Assembly (NCBI GenBank): GCA_003448835.1
Contig: DLXM01000260.1
Location: 1-7,468 of the forward strand
Origin: Bacteroidota bacterium
Lineage (GTDB): Bacteria > Bacteroidota > Rhodothermia > Balneolales > HLUCCA01
Reading direction: 5' to 3'
DNA: 7,468 nt
The stretch's first letter is position 1. Each line of letters opens with the position of its first letter. The position numbers were made by a program, and so were the translations under genes. Below, piece by piece: positions 1 through 7,100 of this stretch. The notes beneath the pieces were generated by a model. That model ran no database searches and had not been told where the DNA came from. It saw nothing but the letters and a program-made list of their open reading frames with translations.

Positions 1-1301
1 ATTACAGAGATTTTGTGACCGAACAGGTGATGAATTGCATACAACATGGAACACCGTTTGATTTTGAAGTCCCACTGATCACCGCCAAAGGAAACCTTTG
101 CTGGGTTCGCGCCATTGGAAAACCCGAGTATAAGGAAGGTAAATGTGTTCGAATTTATGGTAGTTATCAGGACATTCATGAACGGAAAATTGCTGAACTT
201 CGCCTCCAAAACACCGCCGATAACATTCCTGGTGCCCTCTTTCAATTTATTTTAAAACCAGATGGTTCCGATGAACTACTTAATTTAACTAAAGGATCTC
301 TTGAGCTTTGGGGAATGGAGCCCGAAGAATGCATGGCAGACACCAGTAAGGTCTGGAAACAAATTAAAGATGGTGGTGATTATGATAAAATTATTGAATC
401 GATTCAAATGTCTGCACTTACGTTAAAGCACTGGTTTTGTCAGTGGCGAAGCTTGCGTCCTGATGGTAAACTCAGATGGCATGAAGGCAATGGTAAACCT
501 CAAAAACTCACAGATGGTTCAGTTTTATGGGATTCTATAATCACTGACATCACAGATAAAAAACTGGCTGAATCTGAGCTTCGTGAACTTAATCTGGAGC
601 TAGCCGAGCATACACGTCTCTTGGCTATTTCAAATGCCGATCTTGAACAATTTGCGTATGTAGCATCTCATGATCTACAGGAACCCCTACGCATGGTCAC
701 GAGTTTTTTGGCAAAACTTGAAAAAAATTACGGTCAAGACCTCGATGACAAAGCAAAACAGTACATTCATTTTGCGGTGGATGGGGCTCATCGCATGCGA
801 CAAATTATTTTAGACCTACTCGATTATTCCCGTGTCGGATCAAAAAAAGAAGAATTAACAACAATTAATCTTAATGATTTGGTTCAAGAGGCCTGGCAAC
901 TAAACACTGCTTTGGTCGACAAATTAAAAGCTAAAATTGAATACGATTCATTACCAACTGTACTTGCTCAATTAACTCCTTTAAAACAAATTTTTCAGAA
1001 TCTGATCAGCAATGCAATTAAATATTCCAAGAAGGATATTCCTCCAGTTGTGACAATTCAAGCGAATGATCAACCTGATGAGTGGGTCATATCAGTCCGA
1101 GACAATGGAATAGGCATTGAACCGAATTATTACGATAAGATTTTTGTGATTTTTCAACGGTTACATTCGAATAAAGAGCATGAGGGAACTGGAATTGGAT
1201 TAGCGGTCGTGAAAAAAATTGTCGAAAACCATGGTGGGAAAATCTGGGTTGATTCCACCCCAAATAAGGGCAGTACTTTTTATTTTACTATCAAAAAATG
1301 A
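1..1301 (+). CDS. PAS-domain sensor histidine kinase, 5'-truncated by the window edge
   Basis: The reading frame is open to the left edge (Y-R-D-F precedes the GTG at 15), so that GTG is not the true start and an N-terminal part is missing. Numbering from the GTG, residues 1-58 are the C-terminal half of a PAS_3-type domain ending in SYQDIHERK. Residues about 66-183 are a second PAS domain ending in ITDITDKK. A short coiled linker at about 184-208 leads to a HisKA domain with phosphoacceptor His219 in FAYVASHDLQEPLR. The HATPase_c domain has the N box (Asn333 in NLISNAIKYS), G1 box DNGIGI (363-368), F box (IFVIFQRLH) and G2 box GTGIGLAV (391-398). All catalytic motifs are intact, so it should autophosphorylate on His using ATP. 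No membrane segment is visible in this part and there is no receiver domain. The signal and partner regulator are unknown. It is convergent with the LytTR regulator and closely related to the kinase at the right end of the window. Confidence 0.93.
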   Translation, partial: YRDFVTEQVMNCIQHGTPFDFEVPLITAKGNLCWVRAIGKPEYKEGKCVRIYGSYQDIHERKIAELRLQNTADNIPGALFQFILKPDGSDELLNLTKGSLELWGMEPEECMADTSKVWKQIKDGGDYDKIIESIQMSALTLKHWFCQWRSLRPDGKLRWHEGNGKPQKLTDGSVLWDSIITDITDKKLAESELRELNLELAEHTRLLAISNADLEQFAYVASHDLQEPLRMVTSFLAKLEKNYGQDLDDKAKQYIHFAVDGAHRMRQIILDLLDYSRVGSKKEELTTINLNDLVQEAWQLNTALVDKLKAKIEYDSLPTVLAQLTPLKQIFQNLISNAIKYSKKDIPPVVTIQANDQPDEWVISVRDNGIGIEPNYYDKIFVIFQRLHSNKEHEGTGIGLAVVKKIVENHGGKIWVDSTPNKGSTFYFTIKK

Positions 1302-1310
1302 TCATTTTTT
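1293..1310. repeat. AT-rich perfect palindrome spanning two abutting stop codons
   Basis: The 18 bases AAAAAATGATCATTTTTT form a perfect palindrome. The + strand kinase stop (TGA, 1299-1301) and the - strand regulator stop (TGA, complement of 1302-1304) lie back to back in its centre. Because it is symmetric, each transcript would end in an A-stem/U-tract structure, so it could act as a weak bidirectional terminator. The stem has only two G-C pairs at best and no good loop, so terminator function is an inference and not convincing alone. Confidence 0.35.
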
Positions 1311-1976
1311 AATCCAAATCATGAATCCATCTTTAAATGATTTCCCAATGGGAATGGATGCCGTTCCACTCATGATGTAATTCCCTTCTATAAAATCGAT
1401 CGCATTTCTGGAAATAATCCATGATTTGTGCACTCGGAAAAACTGACCACCCGGCAACGCATCTTCAATATTTTTTAACGTTTCGTGGACCATAATCTTT
1501 CTTTCATTATCAGTAATGTTCACATAATCACCTACGGACTCCACAAACCGTATATCATTCAATTCAATTGGCCACGTCTTTTTGTCAGATTTGACAATCA
1601 ACTGTTTTGAACCTCCATTCGAAACATGATTTCGGGCTTCCACTTTTTGAACTGCTCGAAGAAACCGTTCGAATGAAAACGGTTTCAATAAATAATCAAC
1701 TACATCCATCTCAAATCCCTGTAGAGCATAGTCCGGATACGCTGTCGTTAACACGATCGCCGGATAACGATCTAATGCTCGTAACAACTCAATACCACTC
1801 AACCGGGGCATATTCACATCCAGAAACATGATATCAACCGGCTCGTTTTTGAGCACTTCCATCGCTTGAAGAGCCGAATTACAGACCCCGACAAGTGACA
1901 ATCCGGGGACATCAGCTATAAAACCTACAAGGATTTCACGCGCAATAGGTTCATCATCTACAACTAAACACTTCAT
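1302..1976 (-). CDS. LytTR-family response regulator (receiver + LytTR DNA-binding domain)
   Basis: This 224-residue protein has the normal length and order for a LytR/AlgR-type regulator. The receiver domain (residues 1-~115) shows the acidic pair Asp7/Asp8 in VVDDEP, phosphoacceptor Asp53 in FLDVNMP, Thr77/Thr78 in VLTTAY and Lys98 in YLLKPF, so it should be phosphorylatable. Residues about 124-222 form the LytTR DNA-binding domain, with the family signatures I-RFVESVGDYVNI and FFRVHKSWIISRNAI. Such proteins bind pairs of short direct repeats, usually to activate nearby promoters. The ATG at 1976 is preceded by CAGGA six bases upstream (complement of 1983-1987), which supports this start. 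It lies 51 bp downstream of the LytS-like kinase gene and is presumably its cognate regulator. A candidate target is the direct-repeat pair at 4091-4127, upstream of its own operon. Target genes cannot be read from the sequence. Confidence 0.95.
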   Translation of the reverse strand: MKCLVVDDEPIAREILVGFIADVPGLSLVGVCNSALQAMEVLKNEPVDIMFLDVNMPRLSGIELLRALDRYPAIVLTTAYPDYALQGFEMDVVDYLLKPFSFERFLRAVQKVEARNHVSNGGSKQLIVKSDKKTWPIELNDIRFVESVGDYVNITDNERKIMVHETLKNIEDALPGGQFFRVHKSWIISRNAIDFIEGNYIMSGTASIPIGKSFKDGFMIWIKK

Positions 1977-1982
1977 ATCAAT

Positions 1983-1987
1983 TCCTG
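1983..1987 (-). promoter_or_regulatory. Ribosome binding site of the LytTR regulator
   Basis: On the - strand CAGGA lies six bases before the ATG at 1976, a good Shine-Dalgarno match at normal spacing. The 51-bp gap between the kinase stop and this ATG shows no hairpin or clear promoter, consistent with translation from the same mRNA as the kinase. Confidence 0.6.
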
Positions 1988-2027
1988 ATTCTCAAATTAT
2001 CAAACATCAAATGCATCACCATATAGC

Positions 2028-3212
2028 CTATCCCTTTATTTCCATTTTAATTTCAAAAAGATCTTCACTTTGTTTGACTTCAAGCGTGTGCCGATCGGGA
2101 TAAATCAATGCCAGTCGTTTGCGAACATTCTCGATTCCGGTACCATTTTTGGCCGATACTACCCTGTCTCGGTTCTCGGCAAGAGGTCCCATATCGCCTT
2201 GGGATCTATTTTTGGGGGATGATTTGACAAGTGAAGAATTTTCATCAAGTAAACCAGATTTTGGCATAGTAGTTTCACGCAACACGGATTCCGTTACCGT
2301 TAAATCGTCATTCATTCCCGAATGAATCTTATTGACACAAGTAAACCGAATCCAGTTCGATTCCACTGAAATACGAATATCTACGCTGCTTTCCCCATAT
2401 TTGAACGCATTTTCCACAAATGTGATAAACAACAAAGGTGCCACTCGTACCCGATCAGCATCACCTTCCACCTCAAAATTTATATCCTCAGCAAAGTCCG
2501 TGCGCATTTTCTGAAACTCAACATAATCCTGAATATATGCGATTTCATCAGAGAGACTGACCATATCTTCGCCGGACTGCTTAATCGTATATCGCAACAG
2601 ATCCGACAACCTCAACACAGCTTCTGCCGCCTGCTTCGGACTCTTTCTGATGAGTCCATAAATCGTATTCAAACTATTAAACAGAAAATGCGGCTGGATC
2701 TGTGCTTTCAGAGAACGCATTTCTTGTTCACCGGCCTCCTTTCGGATTTCAGCCAATTTTCGTTCAGCGTCTGCTTCCCTAAACCAACTTCGCGAAAACT
2801 GAATCAATGACGTAATTCCCAAATACGCTACAACAAATGTGAACAAATCGACCCATTCATAGTACGATATGAAAAAATACCCTGGAAACAACCAGTCTGA
2901 CAACGTTTCAAAAGTAAACTGATTCAACCAAATGCTGAGAAAAATCAACCCAACAAACGCCGGAAAATACATCAGCCATTTCCCCCGTGCCAGGAAGCGT
3001 GGAATCAGCACAAAACTATTAATTCCAACCCCAAACCAGAGACTCAAATGAAATAACAATGTGTAGATCACATCAATCCGTTCAATTGATTCTCCATATG
3101 CAAAATACCTGGACAAAAATAGGATCGAGGCACTCCAAAAAACCAGATATTCAACCGTTCGGCGCAGAAATCCATTTGAACTCATAGAATAAAGTGCTTT
3201 TCCGGTGGACAT
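2028..3212 (-). CDS. LytS/YehU-type membrane sensor histidine kinase
   Basis: The protein has 394 residues. The N-terminal part has about four hydrophobic segments (roughly residues 23-36, 50-70, 80-97 and 122-140), so it is an inner-membrane protein with no large extracellular domain. A charged coiled linker (about 143-170) leads to a His_kinase domain with phosphoacceptor His175 in the hallmark QIQPHFLFNSLN. The ATP-binding half has the N box FVENAFKYG (Asn268) and the G box NGTGIENVRKRLALIYPDRH (356-375). It should autophosphorylate and pass phosphate to the LytTR regulator encoded just downstream. Between the N box and G box there is a polar, Ser/Asp/Glu-rich insertion of about 60 residues (296-355) where most relatives have a short loop. 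The ATG at 3212 is chosen because AGAAGGG lies eight bases upstream. The later Met10 has no such site. Its start is five bases after the lipoprotein stop, so the two genes are co-transcribed. Confidence 0.94.
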   Translation of the reverse strand: MSTGKALYSMSSNGFLRRTVEYLVFWSASILFLSRYFAYGESIERIDVIYTLLFHLSLWFGVGINSFVLIPRFLARGKWLMYFPAFVGLIFLSIWLNQFTFETLSDWLFPGYFFISYYEWVDLFTFVVAYLGITSLIQFSRSWFREADAERKLAEIRKEAGEQEMRSLKAQIQPHFLFNSLNTIYGLIRKSPKQAAEAVLRLSDLLRYTIKQSGEDMVSLSDEIAYIQDYVEFQKMRTDFAEDINFEVEGDADRVRVAPLLFITFVENAFKYGESSVDIRISVESNWIRFTCVNKIHSGMNDDLTVTESVLRETTMPKSGLLDENSSLVKSSPKNRSQGDMGPLAENRDRVVSAKNGTGIENVRKRLALIYPDRHTLEVKQSEDLFEIKMEIKG

Positions 3213-3217
3213 ACAAA

Positions 3218-3952
3218 TTACCCTTCTTCCTCGATATCAGGTTCTTCGAATACAAATCTGGGCTCAATCCCCACTTTACGATAGGTATATTGGTGTCTGT
3301 AAGCATCCTCAATTGACCCGTATTTCTCCACAAATTTCTTCAAATCGCGTGTCGGAGCTGTCAACAAATAATTGTCATCTTGATTTACCTCAAGTTGAAT
3401 TCTTATCTGTCGATTTTTAATCTGCTCCTTAAGCCACTCCTCGCTGAACATATGCATGATCAACTCATCAGATGCAATCGACACTTTCATGAACAAATGA
3501 ACCGGATAACTGAATTTTGATAATTCAAAGTCCACTTTAAAGAAATCGAAATACAATTCGCCACCAATTTCAACAAGACCGGCCAAATAAAACTCCTCAG
3601 GCTCCTCTTCATTTTGAATAAAATATAGATTCCCCAGATCTCTTGATATCAAATCATCCAAATATTCAATCGCACCAAAATCTTCATCTACATTTCCGTC
3701 AGAATCACTTCCCCCGGAATTTGCTAACGAATCTTTTTTGGCCTGAAGCTGATCTCTGAGATCACCTACACGCATAACATGAAATTTGATCGTGTTATCT
3801 GAACGCACCCAGACACCCTGAATTTGCTCATCATTCACCAAGTCGGTTGACTCAAATAATGGATGTACAGAAGGAATTCCGCACCCCGTAAATATCACAG
3901 CCAATCCTGCGACTACAATCGATAACGTAAAATTTGAAAACTGCTTTTTCAT
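3218..3952 (-). CDS. Predicted lipoprotein of unknown function, first gene of the LytS/LytTR operon
   Basis: The frame is open from 4018, but the start is placed at the ATG at 3952, giving 244 residues, because this yields a textbook lipoprotein signal: MKK, a hydrophobic stretch (about 8-22) and a lipobox ending FTGC with Cys24. The mature protein would start CGIPSVHPLF and be lipid-anchored on the periplasmic side of a membrane. The sequence after it (QGVWVRSDNTIKFHVM, then an acidic Ser/Gly/Asp-rich loop at about 78-92) resembles uncharacterised Bacteroidota-type lipoproteins with a 'VHPLY...GxW' start. The C-terminal part reads LLTAPTRDLKKFVEKYGSIEDAY and ends in an acidic tail. No catalytic motif was recognised. 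The upstream 22 codons of the longer frame would bury the signal peptide, so they are not used. No strong Shine-Dalgarno sequence precedes 3952. The tight link to the kinase and regulator suggests a role in sensing or in the response, but this is inference. Confidence 0.85.
   Translation of the reverse strand: MKKQFSNFTLSIVVAGLAVIFTGCGIPSVHPLFESTDLVNDEQIQGVWVRSDNTIKFHVMRVGDLRDQLQAKKDSLANSGGSDSDGNVDEDFGAIEYLDDLISRDLGNLYFIQNEEEPEEFYLAGLVEIGGELYFDFFKVDFELSKFSYPVHLFMKVSIASDELIMHMFSEEWLKEQIKNRQIRIQLEVNQDDNYLLTAPTRDLKKFVEKYGSIEDAYRHQYTYRKVGIEPRFVFEEPDIEEEG
3221..3227 (-). promoter_or_regulatory. Ribosome binding site of the LytS-like kinase
   Basis: On the - strand AGAAGGG stands eight bases before the ATG at 3212. 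It lies inside the last codons of the lipoprotein gene, so translation of the two genes is physically linked. It decides the start at 3212 over the in-frame Met at 3185, which lacks a comparable site. Confidence 0.65.
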
Positions 3953-3997
3953 AATAGAATGTATTAAAGTTCGTGAAATTTGTACATAGATGGATGG

Positions 3998-4010
3998 CGC
4001 CGTTCCGGCG
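3998..4010 (-). other. Small GC-rich hairpin in the lipoprotein 5' leader
   Basis: CGCCG-TTC-CGGCG is a perfect 5-bp all-GC stem with a 3-base loop in otherwise AT-rich DNA, 45-58 bases upstream of the lipoprotein ATG. No T-tract follows on either strand, so it is not a standard terminator. It could stabilise the leader mRNA or be chance. No role is assigned. Confidence 0.3.
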
Positions 4011-4061
4011 AATGTCACGTTGTAAAATGTAACGTTCGCGACACGTGTGTCATCCGTTGAA

Positions 4062-4092
4062 CAAAGATCAATCTTTTCAATCCCTTAGAGAA
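4062..4092 (-). promoter_or_regulatory. Possible promoter of the lipoprotein-LytS-LytTR operon
   Basis: On the - strand GATCTTTG (4069-4062) matches 5 of the 6 defined bases of the Bacteroidota -7 element TAnnTTTG. Twenty bases upstream is TTC (4092-4090), a poor match to the -33 TTG, and it overlaps the edge of the proximal direct repeat. A weak -33 next to an activator site would fit an activated promoter. The match is partial and the phylum is inferred, so this is a weak call. Confidence 0.25.
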
Positions 4093-4127
4093 TTTTTTTC
4101 GATGAACAGTCAATTTTTGTCGATGAA
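4091..4127 (-). repeat. Paired 16-bp direct repeats, 21-bp period: candidate LytTR binding site
   Basis: On the - strand TTCATCGACAAAAATT (4127-4112) is followed, after five bases (gactg), by TTCATCGAAAAAAATT (4106-4091). Fifteen of 16 positions match and the period is exactly 21 bp, two helical turns, so both copies face the same side of DNA. LytTR regulators such as AgrA are known to bind 9-bp direct repeats separated by 12 bp, the same period. The site lies upstream of the only operon in the window that encodes a LytTR regulator, suggesting autoregulation. Phased A-tracts giving a static bend are an alternative explanation. Confidence 0.5.
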
Positions 4128-4143
4128 AAGCTTCAAGATCCGA

Positions 4144-7100
4144 TTATTTCTTAATCGTAAAATGAAAAGTACTTCCTTTTCCCGGATTTGATTCAACCCA
4201 TATTTTGCCACCGTGTTTTTCGATGATCTTTTTACAGATAGCAAGTCCCATGCCGGATCCTTCGTATTCTTGTTTTGTGTGCAGGCGCTGAAAAATGATA
4301 AAAACTCGGTCGCTGTAGTCCGGAGAAATTCCAATACCATTGTCCTTGACCTTAATTTCCCAAAATGATTTTAATTCTTTAGCAGAAATTTGAATCTCAG
4401 GGGGACGATCCTTTGCTCTAAACTTAAGTGCATTCCCGATTAAATTTTGCAATAACTGTCGAATCGGGACACGTATTGCACGTATCTCCGGCAATTTTGA
4501 ATAGCTGATTTTACCTTGAGTTTCAGATAATTGCGCCTTATACAACTGGATTACTTCATTGACAACTTCGCCTAAATTAAAATCACTGTATTCTGTCTCA
4601 ACCCGGCCGACTCTCGAATATTCAAGTAAATCCAATATAATACTTCGCATTCGTTGAGCACCATCCACAGCAAAATGAATATACTGTCGCCCTTTATCAT
4701 CCAGCTTGTCATTGTATTTTTTCTCAATTTGAGACAAAAAGCTGGAAATCATACGTAGGGGTTCTTGCAAGTCATGTGATGCCACATACGCAAATTGCTC
4801 CAATTCAGCATTCGAATCTGCCAGGGCTTTTGCTCGTGATTCGAGCTCATCATTTAGTTTATTAAGGCGTTGATCTGCCTCTTTTTTGTCCGTAATGTTT
4901 TTGGCAACACTGTAAATCAACCCCCTCTTCATAGAGAATTGTAGTTGTCCATGACAGCCAGATTGTATCGCCATCTTTTCTATATATCGGTTTTCAAAAA
5001 ATGACTTTCCTTCACCTTTTTTAATACCTTTGATCTCTTTTCCGGTAATTTTTATATCATCAGGGTGAACAAAGTTCTTGATGGGCTGTGTTAATAATTC
5101 CGACTCAGAATACCCAAGTATTTGACTCATGGCCGGATTCACTTTTTTATAATATCCATCCATTCCGGCAACACAAATGATGTCTGGTGCAAAGTTGAAG
5201 ATCATTTCAATCTCTTCATCAAGTTGTTTTCGCCTTATTTCTGCACTAAGTTGGTCACAAACTGGTTGAATCAGGGCATCAAAATTTTCAACATGTACGT
5301 GTTCCTCTCTGAGTCCAAATAATAAAGTTGCTACAACTTCATTATTGTGAATTAACGGGTATCCAAGAAACGTGTTTAATCCAATTTCACTTGCAGCTTT
5401 GTTTCTCAAATATAATTTTCGACTACCAATTTTATTCCAATGAATACGCTCTTTCTTTTTCCAAATTGTACCGGGAAGACCTTGTCCAACTTTCATCACG
5501 ATATTGTCTTTGGTCATCTCATAAAATCGTTCCCCCTCTGGATTATTGGCATATTTTGCGACCATGTTTATGATTTTTTTATCCATATTCACGGTCCATA
5601 TTTCACAAAGATCAAAATCTAACACCGGTTTAAATAGTTCTAACACCCCCCGTAATGAATCCTTCAGCATGAATGAAGAATTCATTACCTGATTGATATC
5701 ATTGATTAATTTTCGATATATCTCTCGATTTTTTCTTTCGGTTACATCTCTTTCAATCGCGAACCAATGTGTGTACCATCCATCTTCATTAGCTACTGGT
5801 GTAGCTTTAATATTAATCCAGAATTCCTCACCATTTTTTTTATAATTAATGGTTTCCAGCTCGCATGTTTCCCATCTTCGTAGTTTTTCACCAAATTCCC
5901 GAAGTAATTTTTGATCTGTTTTGGGACCCTGAAGAATTCTTGGGTTTTTACCAAGTACTTCATCCGATGTATATCCCGTCATTTTTGTAAAGGCTTCGTT
6001 CACAAAGATAATTCTGGGACCAGGTTCATCCAAGGGTTCTGCTTCTGTAATCAATACAGCATCTTGCGTATTGGTCAAAACCGATTCGAGTAGTTTAAGA
6101 TGATGTTCTCTGGTTTTACGGTTCGAAATATCATGCATGATGGTGGTAGTATTCAATTCTCCTTCATCATTCTCGTAGATTGCTGAAGTAAATTCAACAT
6201 GAAATCTCTGACCATTTTTTCTGATACAAATAAGTTCGCCGGAAGCTTTACCCGTTTCTAATCGTTCTTTCAACATTTGCTCAAGATGCGGTGTATTGGG
6301 ATCAATGATCCCCCCTCGACCTAGTTCCCTGAACTCCTCAACAGTATAACCGAACATTTCACAAGCAGCAATATTTGCATCTTCTATTCGTCCATCTGGA
6401 TTTGTGACAAAAAATCCGAGCATCGAGTTTTGAAATGCTGCACGATATTTTTGCTCACTGGCGTTCATCAGTTGTTGATTGAACTTTTTAAGTGTGATAT
6501 CCTGTATCGTACCAAATAATTTGATCGTCTTTTTATGTACAACAATGGGTTTGCACGTAATTCGTGTCCATATAGTGCGATTGGCCGAAGTTTTTGCAGT
6601 TAATTCTAAATCAAAGACCGATCCTTTTTCCAATGAGTTGTTAATGGCTTGATCTAATACCAAACCTGCTTCATCAACAAAGAACTCGTTCATGATGTCC
6701 AAACTCAATTTCGCTGAATCAGAAATCTCGAAAATGTTATAAACCTCTTCAGTCCATGTTAATTCTCTTGTATAAACGTCAAATTCCCATCCACCAACGT
6801 GAGCTTTGGACTGTGTTTCTGTAAGCAGATTATGATATTTTTTATTTTCAGAAATATCCCTGACTGAAGTTACTTTAAACCGACTACCGTCACTATATTC
6901 AAGCAACATTGCTGAAGCATAGATATCAATAAACTGACCATCTTTTCTTTGAACAGTCCATTCTGCATCTAATTCTTCGTTTCCGGAGATAAAAGCATCG
7001 TGTAAATCCTGCAACAACTGTTGATTTTCGGTTGGTACAACCTTAGTAAAGGGTTGTCCAATTAATTCTTCCCGCGAATATCCATAAATTTTACAGTATT

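Larger units (their letters stand above)
3953..4143. other. Intergenic control region upstream of the lipoprotein-LytS-LytTR operon
   Basis: This 191-bp stretch separates the giant kinase stop from the lipoprotein start and is the only sizeable non-coding DNA in the window. In - strand order it holds two 16-bp direct repeats (4127-4091), a possible promoter (about 4092-4062), an ACACGTGT palindrome (4041-4048) and a short GC-rich hairpin (4010-3998) in the presumed 5' leader. No terminator with a strong stem and T-tract was found after the giant kinase, so some read-through into the operon is possible. Confidence 0.6.

Noticed and set aside
15..17. GTG at 15 as the true start of the left kinase
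   Set aside because: The frame is open to the window edge and the GTG lies inside a PAS domain, so the gene continues upstream.
3953..4018. N-terminal extension of the lipoprotein starting at 4018
   Set aside because: It would place 22 residues ahead of a clear MKK...FTGC lipoprotein signal. The ATG at 3952 gives a normal signal peptide.
4091..4127. Direct repeats as a CRISPR remnant
   Set aside because: There are only two copies, with a 5-bp spacer and AT-rich low complexity, and no cas genes nearby.
4128..4143. Terminator after the giant kinase
   Set aside because: The sequence has AAGCTTTT but no stable stem with a following T-tract. The T-runs nearby on the + strand belong to the direct repeats.
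4921..4979. Programmed ribosomal frameshifting at the two homopolymers
   Set aside because: The zero frame is already open throughout, so frameshifting is not needed for expression. A4 and G5 runs are weak slippery sites, and two opposite shifts 50 bp apart would be required.
5900..5960. LOV-like blue-light sensor in the fifth PAS domain (GKNPRILQGPKTD)
   Set aside because: The photoactive Cys of the LOV motif (GxNCRFLQG) is replaced by Pro500, so no flavin adduct can form. This version of the motif is common in ordinary PAS domains.
5122..6093. Several 60-80 codon open frames on the + strand opposite the giant kinase
   Set aside because: They lie wholly antisense to a well-supported kinase gene, have low-complexity or unrecognisable products and no ribosome binding site, so they are shadow frames. 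The same holds for the short + strand frames within 1607-3420.
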